Shown: positions 1-9,123, numbered from the stretch's first letter. The stretch is DNA of 64,000 nt from Glaciecola sp028401415 (GCF_028401415.2 NZ_CP171821.2:620001-684000), one strand, 5' to 3'. Numbers and translations are program-made. Notes: generated by a model not told the origin, from the sequence alone.

Positions 1-1013
1 GCAACCGTAGCCGCTTCTGGGATATAGCAATCATCTAGCGCCAAAATGTTTTGTTCATTATCGTTAAAACGAAGGGGCGGCAAAAGCTCGGAAGCGGGCG
101 TTGATACAATTTTTTGGTAATTCGCAAGCTGTGTTTGCGCGTCTGAAGCACCAAACTCCAATCCTTCAACCTGAGGAAGGTATGAACTAACAACATATAA
201 TTGATTGTCGATACGCCTTGAGCTAATTAGCCGTCCATCTATTTCGATTTTGTCAGCTTGAGGAATTTGTTCCGGGGCGCTTACGTCAAATACTTCTACA
301 AAAAATGAACCATCCATTTGTGGCGCAAAACTTGTGCTAGATAAAGTATCCACAGGGTAGGTCGGTTCTACTGTGCTGATCACCGCTAATTTTGCCGAAG
401 CATTGGCATTTGCCGACGTTGAGCCGGGTTCGGCTTCACTTAAGTATATGCCATAAATTTGGCCTTCACCGCTTGCTGTTTCCAGCACAGTGATCTCTGA
501 TAGGCTATTATCCTCTGCTTTAGATAACACTCTCACGCCAGCAGCGCTCACATTTTCTGGCACCCAAACTGGAAACGATGCAATGAAAAAGTGTGCTCCG
601 TTAAACTCAATCCTGTCTGCCTCATCTACACCGAGCTCTTGCGTATTGGTGCTTGAAAATCCCCCTTGTGCCGACGCTTCTGAAGCCGGCGCATCGCTAA
701 GCGCTGTTGGAACAGGAACACTACCAACACTGTTGTTGTACAAGCCATTTTTGATGAATGTTTCTGCTAAGTCACCGCCGGTTTTCGTCAAGCTACCATT
801 AAAGGCCTGAGGAGGATTGAGCGGTGGTACTGCGCTAGGGACTTCTGGTACTTGAGGCGCTACAGGCTCGTTTGTTGACGAATCTCCAGAGCACCCGCTT
901 AGTAAGACTGCCGCAAAAACGGCAGTGCTTAGGGTCTTAGTTCGGCCAGGTAAAGGTAACAAAGCGGTGTTTCTTTGTGGGTTTTGCAAGCTTAACTGGA
1001 ACATGAATTTCAT
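1..1013 (-). CDS. Secreted beta-propeller lipoprotein (C-terminus cut by window edge)
   Basis: The reverse strand is open from an ATG at 1013 to the window edge (337 codons seen). The N-terminus has a hydrophobic stretch ending in a lipobox (LLSGC, about residue 47), so a lipid-anchored exported protein is expected. A low-complexity Pro/Val/Glu linker follows, then the motif TQELGVDEADRIEFNG, which matches the start of the Beta_propel family (secreted proteins with a C-terminal beta-propeller; usual motif GVDEADIVKTDG). Family function is not established. It is divergent from the mipA-like gene across about 150 bp. The C-terminal part of the propeller lies outside the window. Family call is from motif memory. 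Confidence 0.7.
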   Translation of the reverse strand, partial: MKFMFQLSLQNPQRNTALLPLPGRTKTLSTAVFAAVLLSGCSGDSSTNEPVAPQVPEVPSAVPPLNPPQAFNGSLTKTGGDLAETFIKNGLYNNSVGSVPVPTALSDAPASEASAQGGFSSTNTQELGVDEADRIEFNGAHFFIASFPVWVPENVSAAGVRVLSKAEDNSLSEITVLETASGEGQIYGIYLSEAEPGSTSANANASAKLAVISTVEPTYPVDTLSSTSFAPQMDGSFFVEVFDVSAPEQIPQADKIEIDGRLISSRRIDNQLYVVSSYLPQVEGLEFGASDAQTQLANYQKIVSTPASELLPPLRFNDNEQNILALDDCYIPEAATV

Positions 1014-1022
1014 CCTGCATAG

Positions 1023-1051
1023 TTGAACACTTTTTATACACCTTAAATTAT
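1023..1051 (+). promoter_or_regulatory. Possible sigma70 promoter for the mipA-DUF3019-rstAB operon
   Basis: TTGAAC at 1023-1028 and AATTAT at 1046-1051 are separated by 17 bp, upstream of the start at 1166. Only a consensus match read by eye in an AT-rich divergent intergenic region. Confidence 0.3.
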
Positions 1052-1165
1052 AGCGCTTAGTAATGCAGATCAAAGATGCAATTAAATGTGAACATTTGTA
1101 ACCAGCTAATGTTTGCTAAGCAAAGCTTTGATAGTCTTCGTTATAAGTTTTACGAAGTAGATCTT

Positions 1166-2068
1166 ATGAAAAAAACCGATTTTCCATTTAAAAGCACAGT
1201 TCAGCGCAGTGTTTACGTTGCGTTATGCTGTATTGCGTTTTGTCTTACAAGCCCAAGCTTGGCAAATGATAAATGCGATGATGAATCTTTTTGTATTGAA
1301 CAAAACAGCTGGCAAGTCGGTGTTGCAATTGGCATTGGTGGAAGAAGTAATCCATTGGTGGATGGAGATGCCATACCTTACATCATACTGCCTGACATAG
1401 CTTACTACGGTGAGTCCTTTTATTTTGACAACGCCGAAACAGGGTTCCAGTTTTATCCAAGCCAACGCACTTCTTTGGAAATATATGTTGTACCCAACGC
1501 AGAGCGCGCAAATTTCAGCTTTTGGCACCCATCAAACATATTTATTCCTGCAGCGGGTTTTGAGAGTGTCGACGACCCTGAAGCGCTTTCTGGCCTTTCA
1601 GATGATCAAACAGTATCGGTAAATGATGTTAGCACGCGAAAATGGGCCTTAGACGCGGGACTCCGTGTGCAATGGTTTGATGGCGCGCACAACATAAGCG
1701 CAAGCATTGCACATGATGTATCTGGGGTTTACCAAGGATTACATGCAACAGCGCAATACGTTTTTACGTATACAGCGCAAGACTGGAGGCTAAGCCTTAG
1801 TCCACATGTTAAATGGGTAAGTGACGAACTGAGTAACTATTACTATGGCGTTGGCAGTGAAGACACAGCTTTCCCTGAGCTCGTTTATAGCGCAGACGCT
1901 GGACTTCAATTTGGACTAAACATCAACGGAGCTTTTCAAATAGATGAGCATTGGCAGTGGATTGCAACGGCATCTTACATAAAGCTTCACAGTGGAATGA
2001 GTGATAGTCCTCTAGTCGAGAATGATTATATAACCTCTGCTTTTGTCGGCATTGCGTATAGGTTTTGA
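1166..2068 (+). CDS. MipA/OmpV-family outer membrane protein
   Basis: Predicted outer-membrane beta-barrel of the MipA/OmpV family. MipA is known as a scaffold between murein hydrolase and synthase in E. coli; other members respond to antimicrobial or osmotic stress. I place the start at 1166 because residues 1-33 then form a signal peptide (basic start, hydrophobic core, SLA cleavage site); the frame is open further upstream from 1076. The mature part has the family features: an early VGVAIGIGGRSNPL-type strand, a YYGESFYFDN block and a terminal strand ending in aromatic residues (AYRF). It overlaps the next gene's region closely and heads an operon with DUF3019 and two-component genes, a recurrent order suggesting control by that system. 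Confidence 0.8.
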   Translation: MKKTDFPFKSTVQRSVYVALCCIAFCLTSPSLANDKCDDESFCIEQNSWQVGVAIGIGGRSNPLVDGDAIPYIILPDIAYYGESFYFDNAETGFQFYPSQRTSLEIYVVPNAERANFSFWHPSNIFIPAAGFESVDDPEALSGLSDDQTVSVNDVSTRKWALDAGLRVQWFDGAHNISASIAHDVSGVYQGLHATAQYVFTYTAQDWRLSLSPHVKWVSDELSNYYYGVGSEDTAFPELVYSADAGLQFGLNINGAFQIDEHWQWIATASYIKLHSGMSDSPLVENDYITSAFVGIAYRF

Positions 2069-2070
2069 AA

Positions 2071-2502
2071 ATGCGATTGCTTGTGCCAAGGAAAGTACCA
2101 ATCACGCTCATAGTTAAACGAATTTGCTGCATTATTAGTCTTTTTATGGGCTGCATATTTACGCTACGCGCTCAAGAGCTAAGTATTTCCATCATTCCAC
2201 ATCAGTGCGTCGTCATGTCACAAGAAGAGGGCTGTGAAACACAGCTTCAAATTGATGTGTTAACATTCAATGCTACCCCTAGTGATGACGAACTCTGTAT
2301 TTTTACCAACGGCACTCGCCAGATATGCATGAGGCCCAAGACAACGCCAAGTGTTCAAATTCCTATTATCATTAAAAAAGACTTACGAGTTGAAATTCGA
2401 GCCCTTAGCGGTAAGCTGGTCTTTGATAAAGTGATTCCTTATAAAGTCATTAATACGAGTCCTAAAAGGCGTCGCGTAAAGCTACCGTGGAGCATATTTT
2501 AG
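2071..2502 (+). CDS. DUF3019-family periplasmic protein
   Basis: Small exported protein of about 143 residues. It has an N-terminal hydrophobic segment (residues about 16-36, ending LRA) and a compact mature domain with four cysteines (QCVVM, EGCETQ, LCIFT, ICMRP), resembling the DUF3019 family that recurs beside MipA and RstAB-like genes in Alteromonadales. Function is unknown; the pattern suggests a disulfide-stabilised periplasmic fold. The ATG at 2071 lies two bases after the mipA stop; a TTG at 2065 is a less likely start. Its stop overlaps the next gene's start. The Ig-like appearance of the sequence is my impression only. Confidence 0.65.
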   Translation: MRLLVPRKVPITLIVKRICCIISLFMGCIFTLRAQELSISIIPHQCVVMSQEEGCETQLQIDVLTFNATPSDDELCIFTNGTRQICMRPKTTPSVQIPIIIKKDLRVEIRALSGKLVFDKVIPYKVINTSPKRRRVKLPWSIF

Positions 2503-3203
2503 TGCATGCCAAAGCTAAGATTGTATTAGTTGAAGACGACCGACGTCTGAGAACCTTAGTCACAGACTATCTGACGCAACATGAATTTGACGTAACAGCA
2601 CTGGCCGACGGCAACGATCTCCTCAGGACCGTTGAGAAAACAGCCCCTCAAATAGTCATTCTCGACATAATGCTACCCGGAGACGATGGTTTTAGCCTTT
2701 GCAAATCTTTGCGCAGGTATTACAACGGCTCCATCTTATTTTTAACCGCTAAAAATGATGTCATTGATCAAGTCTTAGGGCTTGAGTTAGGCGCCGATGA
2801 TTACATCCTTAAACCGGTAGAGCCAAGAATACTGGTAGCCCGAATCCAAGCCTTATTGCGCAGGATGAATCAACAAAGCGACAACAGCGTCAAAACGCTT
2901 AATTTTGGCCAGTTAAGCATCGACAAACTTGCTCGCACAGTGATGTTAGGAGGTGAGTCAATATCACTCACAAGTCATGAATTTGATCTTTTATATATAT
3001 TGGCTGAGAACGCGGGCAAAGTGGTTCATAAAGATACGATTTATCGACAAATAATAGGGAGAGAATATGATGGCTTGGACAGGTCCGCAGATGTCAGAAT
3101 ATCGCGGATTCGAAAAAAGCTTCAAGACAATCCTCAGCACCCTTATCGGATCAAAACAATTTGGGGGAAGGGCTTCTTTTTTGTTGCAGATGCCTGGCGC
3201 TAG
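2502..3203 (+). CDS. OmpR/RstA-type response regulator
   Basis: DNA-binding response regulator. The receiver domain (about residues 5-118) has the acidic pair EDD, the phospho-acceptor Asp in VILDIMLPGDDG and the conserved Lys in DDYILKPVEP. The C-terminal winged helix (about 135-230) has the OmpR signature LTSHEFDLLYILAENAGKVV and a final hairpin before FVAD. I prefer the GTG at 2502 because GGAG lies 9 bases upstream and the codon overlaps the preceding TAG; a GTG at 2487 would overlap the DUF3019 gene by 16 bases. It is paired with the kinase starting 32 bp downstream. RstA is the closest named relative by context. Confidence 0.85.
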   Translation: MHAKAKIVLVEDDRRLRTLVTDYLTQHEFDVTALADGNDLLRTVEKTAPQIVILDIMLPGDDGFSLCKSLRRYYNGSILFLTAKNDVIDQVLGLELGADDYILKPVEPRILVARIQALLRRMNQQSDNSVKTLNFGQLSIDKLARTVMLGGESISLTSHEFDLLYILAENAGKVVHKDTIYRQIIGREYDGLDRSADVRISRIRKKLQDNPQHPYRIKTIWGKGFFFVADAWR

Positions 3204-3235
3204 ATCATGCTGTTAATCGTTAAATTGCTATACTC

Positions 3236-4465
3236 ATGACTCGGTTATTTTTAAGCCTCTATCTTTTCATTGTGGTAAGCCTGGTACTGTTAACCCTAGG
3301 GCTCGAACAAGTGTTTTTTCAAAACGATGACATGCTAAGCCAAGAGCAACAAGCATGGGTATCGGTGATAGAGACCTACAAGAGTAGGCCCAAAGCATTA
3401 GAAACCTTACTTCAACATTCAGGCATACCATTTAGTTATCATAATCGTTCAGAATTGGCGCTCAGTGCACCAATAACAAAATCACTAGAGCAGCAACAAC
3501 TTGTCCATGGGTTTGGCGAAGACCTATGGCAAATTTATGTACCTATCGACGATGGGCGCATTATGACGGTGCGATTTACACAAGCGAAAGAAGACTTAAG
3601 TAATTGGTGGATTTACAGTTCTGTATTTTTTGTACTGTTAGGTGTTTTGATTGCCGTGTGGATATATCCACTGTGGAGGGACTTATCGAAGCTGGTGAGC
3701 GCGACTAAAGCGGTTAAGCAAGACGGGAGCTTCGACATACCGGAGTTAAACAATAGCTCACCTTTGAAAGATGTTGCTAACGCACTGTCTAGCTTAGAGG
3801 GAAAAATAACATCACTTTTAGCAAGCCAGCGAGAGTTGACCGGTGCAGTGACACATGAGCTTAAAACGCCCATTGCTCGACTTAAGTTTGCGCTGGCCTC
3901 AGAAACTGCGCTGAGCCCGGCGCAAGTAATCGAAGCACGAAATGACATCGATGACCTTGATAAACTCATTCAAGAAATGCTTGAGTACAACAAGCTCAGT
4001 AGCCATCAAGTTGAGCTGCATATGGAGGATATTCCTGTATTAGACTTATGCCAACAACGGGTGAAGCATTTTTTGTCAATGACAGCACTCACGATAGAGC
4101 TTAAGGGCGAAAATCCTATATTAACTGCAGACGGACATTTTGTTGCCCGCGCGCTCGATAATTTACTCAGCAACGCGATTAGACATGCTCAAAGCAAAGT
4201 AATGGTGTTAGTAGAGAGCTCTGACACGGGCATTTATGTGCATGTTGACGATGACGGGGCGGGGATTTCAGATAAACAAAAGGCAAGGATAATTGAGCCT
4301 TTTTACCGCTCAGATGAAGGCCGCAATCGAGATGAAGGCGGCACAGGTTTGGGGCTGGCCATAGTTAAACGAATACAACAATGGCATGGTGGTGAACTGT
4401 TTGTAAATGACTCAGAGATAGGTGGTGCGCGCTTTAGTATGTTCTATACAACGGACATGGCATAA
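3236..4465 (+). CDS. RstB-type sensor histidine kinase
   Basis: Inner-membrane sensor kinase of 409 residues. It has a first membrane helix (about residues 5-23), a periplasmic sensor of roughly 100 residues, a second helix (about 125-145), a HAMP-like linker, the H-box TGAVTHELKTPIARLKF with the phosphorylated His, and an HATPase domain with N-box NLLSNAIRHA, G1 DDDGAGIS and G2 GGTGLGLAIV. All catalytic motifs are intact. It is the cognate partner of the preceding regulator. The signal is unknown; in related bacteria the linked MipA/DUF3019 genes suggest cell-envelope stress sensing, which is inference. Confidence 0.85.
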   Translation: MTRLFLSLYLFIVVSLVLLTLGLEQVFFQNDDMLSQEQQAWVSVIETYKSRPKALETLLQHSGIPFSYHNRSELALSAPITKSLEQQQLVHGFGEDLWQIYVPIDDGRIMTVRFTQAKEDLSNWWIYSSVFFVLLGVLIAVWIYPLWRDLSKLVSATKAVKQDGSFDIPELNNSSPLKDVANALSSLEGKITSLLASQRELTGAVTHELKTPIARLKFALASETALSPAQVIEARNDIDDLDKLIQEMLEYNKLSSHQVELHMEDIPVLDLCQQRVKHFLSMTALTIELKGENPILTADGHFVARALDNLLSNAIRHAQSKVMVLVESSDTGIYVHVDDDGAGISDKQKARIIEPFYRSDEGRNRDEGGTGLGLAIVKRIQQWHGGELFVNDSEIGGARFSMFYTTDMA

Positions 4466-4558
4466 GCGCATCACCGTTAATAAAGGATATCGTTGAGTGT
4501 TACCCCAATTCCAAAGCGTGTCTGCTTATGATTGTTAAATCTTCATCCGCGGTGTTCA

Positions 4559-4603
4559 GTCTGTTTAACAGACATTACTCTTGCGCGCTCACGCATTGAG
4601 CGC
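4559..4603. other. Two dyad symmetries between convergent genes
   Basis: GTCTGTTTAACAGAC (4559-4573) is a perfect 7-bp dyad about one base. GCGCTCA-CGCAT-TGAGCGC (4585-4603) is a 7-bp hairpin. They lie between the convergent kinase and PAS-transducer genes. The hairpin may act as a bidirectional terminator, but no T-run follows it; the first dyad has no loop and looks more like a protein-binding site. Confidence 0.35.
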
Positions 4604-4686
4604 TCGCGAATTGACTGGTCAATAATTTTGCGCGCAAGTTTGCTTAAAGCGCAAAGTTTAGTCAAGCGGGATTATGTTATGCGGCG

Positions 4687-6456
4687 CTAACTTCCGTTGT
4701 TCATATAAGCTGATAGGCTATCTACATGCTCTTTGGTTTCACCAATGAGTGAGGTTATTTCATGTGCAGAATCAGTGGTGCTGCCCGCGAGGGTTCTGAC
4801 TTCATCTGCGACCACAGCGAATCCGCGTCCAGCTTCACCTGCTCGTGCAGATTCAATCGCAGCGTTTAGAGCAAGCAGATTGGTCTGATCGGAGATTCCG
4901 TTTATGGTCTGGATGATGCTACTTATCCTGTCCAATACCTGCGACATCGCGCCATGGGTTTTTGCAATAACAGCATAGCGTTCTGACACATCCGTTCCAT
5001 AAATCAGAATTTTAACCAATTCCCCTTCAATGTTATGGACGGTAGAGAGCGTGGCAGAAAGTTTAACGTTTGTACCATTAGATAAATGCTCCAGCGTTAA
5101 ATCTGCCTTTAACGAACCGGCGCGAATCAGTGTATCCCAGTCATCAATCGCAATTAAATTCTTTATATTTACCGCTGAGTTACCAGTATTCGCACCTAAT
5201 GAAAACCCTAGCGTTTCACTGGCAAGATTATTCATATGCTCGACCGCTCCTGTGGGTGCGCATTCAATAATGATATTGCTCTGTGCAATGGCCGATAAAC
5301 GAATGTCATTTTCTAAACTTTTTCGTTTTGTCGCATCAATGTTGCTCTGGATAGAAATAAATTTATCTAACTTTCCATGACTATCGAAAACTGGGTTTAT
5401 CGCAAGGCTTATCCAATAAGAGCTGCCGTCTTTTGCGTAATTTAGAATTTCTTCGTAAAAGGGCTGTCGTTTAGCAATATTATCGCTTATTCGTTTTATG
5501 GTCTCTCGATCTGTATGCTCACCCTGAAGCAGTGCACCGGGTTTTTTACCTATGGCTTCGTCGAACGAATATCCGGTTAACTCAATGAAACCCGGGTTGA
5601 CGTACTCAATCAAGCCCAATGAATTTGTAATGATTACTGAGTTGTCAGTTTCATTTGCTACCAATGATAATATCTTGAACTGCTTCTCTTGTATCACTTG
5701 CTCAGTGATGTCTGTGGCAAACTTGACAACTTTGACGACATCGCCAGATAAGTCTTTTATTGGATTATAAGTCGCTTCAATCCATACTTCTTTGCCGCCT
5801 TTGCCAAAGCGCTTGTAGCGTGCAGCCTGAAAAGCGCCTTGACGAAGATTCTCCCAAAACTGTTTGTATTCAATGCTCGACTGCTCGGCGGTGTCAACAA
5901 ATATAGAATGGTGTTTCCCTTCAATCTCGTTTGCCGCATAACCCATGACGCTTAGAAAGTTTTCGTTGGCCGACAAAATATGCCCGTCAGGCGTAAACTC
6001 TATTACTGCTTGTGATTTTGAAATTGCAGAAATTTTGCCTTCATAATCAATGGTTCTAAGCTTATTGTTAGTGATATCAGAGGCGAATTTAATGACTTTG
6101 GTGACCTGTCCGTTTTTATCCGTAATGGGGTTATAGGTTGCCTGGAGCCAAATCAAGTCCTGATTTTTCTTAATTCGCTTAAATTCCGCCTGTTTGAACT
6201 GTCCATTTTTGAGCTGCTGCCAAAACTGACTATATTCATGGCTTTCACGCTCAGTCTTCTCTACAAACATGCTGTGATGTTTGCCAACTATTTCAGCACT
6301 TGAATAGCCCATTACATCAAGAAAGTTTTTGTTAGCAGATAGGATGATGCCATCTGCACTGAATTCAATAATAGCTTGTGATTTATCTAGCGCTTCAATA
6401 ATCCCCGCTGTCGTTTGGGAATCAAATGTTGACTTGTTTTTTCGTAGAGTAAACAT
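4687..6456 (-). CDS. Soluble four-PAS methyl-accepting chemotaxis-type transducer (BdlA/Aer-like)
   Basis: Cytoplasmic signal transducer of 589 residues with no membrane helix. Four PAS domains lie at about 17-130, 135-252, 260-380 and 385-495. The first two are near-duplicates (both have SQA.IEF, GKHHS.FV and ATYNPI). A short chemoreceptor tip follows, with the hairpin QTNLLALNAAIESARAGEAG and GFAVVADEVRTLA, needed for CheA/CheW contact. The protein stops about 60 residues after the tip, so the second arm of the coiled coil is short, as in BdlA-like proteins. Likely role: redox, flavin or haem-based taxis or biofilm-dispersal signalling. No LOV cysteine is present in PAS3. It stands alone, convergent with the kinase gene. 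Confidence 0.85.
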   Translation of the reverse strand: MFTLRKNKSTFDSQTTAGIIEALDKSQAIIEFSADGIILSANKNFLDVMGYSSAEIVGKHHSMFVEKTERESHEYSQFWQQLKNGQFKQAEFKRIKKNQDLIWLQATYNPITDKNGQVTKVIKFASDITNNKLRTIDYEGKISAISKSQAVIEFTPDGHILSANENFLSVMGYAANEIEGKHHSIFVDTAEQSSIEYKQFWENLRQGAFQAARYKRFGKGGKEVWIEATYNPIKDLSGDVVKVVKFATDITEQVIQEKQFKILSLVANETDNSVIITNSLGLIEYVNPGFIELTGYSFDEAIGKKPGALLQGEHTDRETIKRISDNIAKRQPFYEEILNYAKDGSSYWISLAINPVFDSHGKLDKFISIQSNIDATKRKSLENDIRLSAIAQSNIIIECAPTGAVEHMNNLASETLGFSLGANTGNSAVNIKNLIAIDDWDTLIRAGSLKADLTLEHLSNGTNVKLSATLSTVHNIEGELVKILIYGTDVSERYAVIAKTHGAMSQVLDRISSIIQTINGISDQTNLLALNAAIESARAGEAGRGFAVVADEVRTLAGSTTDSAHEITSLIGETKEHVDSLSAYMNNGS

Positions 6457-6747
6457 GCTTATTTATCGCTTCCTGATGTATAGATCGTCTCAAATAAATT
6501 GAGTGGCTATGAGGGTGAAGAAAGGAATTCCTTCAGTCGTATAGATGTATACATCGGCAGCACAAATTGGAATATGAAGACTAACATCATATTTGAACAT
6601 AGAAATTTTTCAGATCAGAGCTTCTTGAGCAGCGTCCTTAAAAGCAACACTCGTTTAATTATTAGTTAGCGTGTGAATAGATAAATTACTCTACGTAAAA
6701 GCAGTAGATAGCTTGATTTAAATAAGTCGGATTTCGACGAATATCGA
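6457..6747. other. Intergenic region with a 12-bp palindrome
   Basis: No coding sequence is recognised here. GATGTATACATC (6544-6555) is a perfect palindrome about 90 bp upstream of the PAS-transducer start and could be an operator. The rest is AT-rich upstream DNA for the transducer and 3' DNA of the glycosidase gene. Confidence 0.3.
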
Positions 6748-8211
6748 TTACAAGTCAATCACTAACACATAGTCCTGCATTTCTCTGTCCAAGGCCGAAG
6801 GCGGGCTTATGTTGCCTTTGATATCTGCGTTAAACTCAGTCATGGCGCCATTTCTTGGATTGAACCACCTAGCCTTTGATTTAGAAAGTGATATTGCATC
6901 GGGCTTAAGTTTAATTGCGCTGCTGTCGGCAAAATATAACATTACAAAGTTCTCACCCATTGATGCCACTACGGGCAGATCGCCGTCTGTTTGCTCGAAT
7001 ATTTCTGGGGCAGGGCGGCGAGAAAAGTATGGATAAGACATAATGAGTGATTTGAGATGGCGCATGTCGTCTGCACCCGGTCTGTCTAATGCCTGATGCC
7101 AATATCGGTCGGCAAAGTTAATATTCTTTCGACCCTCGTCGTACATTTGCCAGATACTGTGGTGACCATATGTGAAACCGGCTCCACCGCTGAATACCGA
7201 CCAGTAAGCATTTTGCCTCACATCGTATGCTCGAAAGTATCCATTTTCTTGTTTCCAATTTACCGGATGATCCTCATAAGCAGGTTCCGCATTGATGCTT
7301 GGCTTGATGGGTTGTTTATTCCTGTCGATGGTCATCATGTTGATAACGTTCAGATTATCACGTGTTGAATGACCTGTTTGGCCCATATTAAAGTCTAACC
7401 ATGGATTATCGTGCCACCAGTGCTGTGATGATTTATCGCCCCAGCCTTGTGGATGAAATGTAATCAAATGAGCGTCGTCGTTGTCATTTATACCATTGGC
7501 CATACCGTTAAAGGCGACCGTATGTATATCGGTCTCAGGGACTCGGTCGCCTCCGACCACCCAAATAATGTTAGGGTGGTGCTTGTATTTATTGGCTATC
7601 CACTCACCATAGCTATATGCGGTGTCGTAATCGGTAAAAATAGCGTTAATACCTTCCATCCACTTAGGATGAACCCACTGTCCCCATATAGGCAAAAACG
7701 CGACGTACAGACCATGATGCTCAGCACGCTCAATCACGTAATTCACATGGTCCCAATAGTCATTGTTGTCACCTGGCTTGATGTCTGGTTGCAAAGGATT
7801 GTTGTCGACAAGTGGAAAGTGACCGTAAGCGTTCGGCTCTGATAAGCCCTGAAGCTCAGCAAGCGCCACTGCCTGAATTACATTGAATCCCTTTGCTGCA
7901 CGGTTCGATAAGTAAACATCGACTTCTTCTCGGTCAAGCCGATGAAACAACTCCCAAGCAGTATCGCCTAAGTAAAAGAAAGGTTCACCATTAGCATGCG
8001 CTAACATATGAAACTTAGTTACTAAAGGACCGTTGTTCCATGGCTTTGCGTCGCTGGTATCTGCGTTACTTGTGCCTTCAGCATTGTGAGTAGGGGCGCT
8101 AATTGTTTGCGAGTCTTGGGCGTGCGTCATTGCAGCGAGACTAAAGCTTAATAAGCTAAAACTGATACCGTAAATCAATACTTGCTTCTTTAATTTCTTG
8201 AGGCTATCCAT
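6748..8211 (-). CDS. Secreted apiosidase-like glycoside hydrolase (DUF4038 / GH140-like)
   Basis: Secreted carbohydrate-active enzyme of 487 residues. A signal peptide covers about residues 1-31 (hydrophobic core, cut near THA-QDS). The catalytic TIM-barrel region begins with GEPFFYLGDTAWELFHRL, the hallmark of the apiosidase-like DUF4038 domain, followed by RAAKGFNVIQ, IIWVVGGDRV and HWWHDNPWLDFNMGQTGH. The last 90 residues (ARWFNPRNGAMTEF) match the small beta-sandwich often annotated as a collagen-binding-like domain. Characterised relatives include GH140 apiosidases acting on rhamnogalacturonan II; substrate here is not known. It is monocistronic and probably part of plant or algal polysaccharide use, in line with the fucosidase gene at 41.5 kb. 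Confidence 0.8.
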   Translation of the reverse strand: MDSLKKLKKQVLIYGISFSLLSFSLAAMTHAQDSQTISAPTHNAEGTSNADTSDAKPWNNGPLVTKFHMLAHANGEPFFYLGDTAWELFHRLDREEVDVYLSNRAAKGFNVIQAVALAELQGLSEPNAYGHFPLVDNNPLQPDIKPGDNNDYWDHVNYVIERAEHHGLYVAFLPIWGQWVHPKWMEGINAIFTDYDTAYSYGEWIANKYKHHPNIIWVVGGDRVPETDIHTVAFNGMANGINDNDDAHLITFHPQGWGDKSSQHWWHDNPWLDFNMGQTGHSTRDNLNVINMMTIDRNKQPIKPSINAEPAYEDHPVNWKQENGYFRAYDVRQNAYWSVFSGGAGFTYGHHSIWQMYDEGRKNINFADRYWHQALDRPGADDMRHLKSLIMSYPYFSRRPAPEIFEQTDGDLPVVASMGENFVMLYFADSSAIKLKPDAISLSKSKARWFNPRNGAMTEFNADIKGNISPPSALDREMQDYVLVIDL

Positions 8212-8382
8212 TCTTCTTTACTCAGAAAGCTTATTCACTGATGAGTGATTGTACAATTGTAATACTATGACTGAAAATGTGTGACTCTATATTAGACAAT
8301 AGTTTGAGGTGTTATCCACTTTTCTTGTGGGCATTTGTTGCAACGCAAATACTGAATGAAGAAATAGCTAAATGCCAAAGCT

Positions 8383-9123
8383 CTAAAGTCTTTGATTGTA
8401 TATTTTAAATAAAGATGAACTTAAAGAGCAGAATTTCCCGAGATTTTTGTTAGCTAAAACTACGGGATTTATTTTCAAATTTACTCTCGCGAAGTTCGCA
8501 CTGATTTTCGGCAACCATATAGCCCTTACTTCTTTTTGTTCCTCGAATGACTTGTCTTTAATAAATAATGGATTCGTTCCTAAATTGCGACTATTCCAAA
8601 CCTCAATTCGCGACTTGTATATAACTTTCTTCAACCCTAAGAAATAAACAGGAATGCACGTATTGAGCGCAATAGTTACTTCATTTATGAAACTATTTGT
8701 ATCGTCAATTCTTAAGCAGCTGTTTGCACCACCTAAACAATTAGACACATCACTCGAGTTGTGCCAAGAAAAACAAAGTACAAAACAATCCTTCGAATTA
8801 ATCTCTCTTTTAACGCTTAAATTCGACAATTTACAACCACCAGTTTTAAATGCGCCGTACGTCTGTCCACCGGGTCCTTCATGCAAATATACGTCGACTT
8901 TTTGACCTTCAGGACTAATAATAGAACTCTTCCGAGTATTTTGTATTTCATTCCAAGATGGAACCATTTTGGTTAACGTTTTTTTACCTTCCAAATCATC
9001 TTGTATCCCTTTTTCATGCTCAGCCCTTCTAAAATCATACAGCGTACCTACTCGCAAAATACCGAGGTTAAATAGACTGGCATTAAACTTATAGTCAGAG
9101 TATCTATATAAACACATTTTCAC
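8383..9123 (-). CDS. Hypothetical protein, possibly DUF2971-like
   Basis: A 246-residue cytoplasmic protein I do not firmly recognise. The start LYRYSDY, the segment RVGTLYDFR, the core FVLCFSW and the late segment FIKDKSFEEQKEVRAIW resemble the order of motifs in DUF2971-type proteins (an LYKY-like start, a serine-rich core strand, and a lysine-rich segment before E.E.R). This is a pattern impression, not a match. The start may be GTG 9123 or ATG 9117. The reading frame is intact and the DNA is AT-rich relative to core genes. It lies 269 bp downstream of the OLD-like ATPase gene on the same strand, so the two may be co-transcribed. Function unknown; a toxin or effector role is speculation. 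Confidence 0.5.
   Translation of the reverse strand: MKMCLYRYSDYKFNASLFNLGILRVGTLYDFRRAEHEKGIQDDLEGKKTLTKMVPSWNEIQNTRKSSIISPEGQKVDVYLHEGPGGQTYGAFKTGGCKLSNLSVKREINSKDCFVLCFSWHNSSDVSNCLGGANSCLRIDDTNSFINEVTIALNTCIPVYFLGLKKVIYKSRIEVWNSRNLGTNPLFIKDKSFEEQKEVRAIWLPKISANFARVNLKINPVVLANKNLGKFCSLSSSLFKIYNQRL

Noticed and set aside
5520..5560. LOV photoreceptor domain in PAS3 of the transducer
   Set aside because: The segment GKKPGALLQG resembles the LOV loop, but the flavin-binding cysteine of NCRFLQG is absent.
7096..7842. Plus-strand ORFs within the glycosidase gene
   Set aside because: They overlap a fully supported gene on the other strand with no family features and no ribosome sites.
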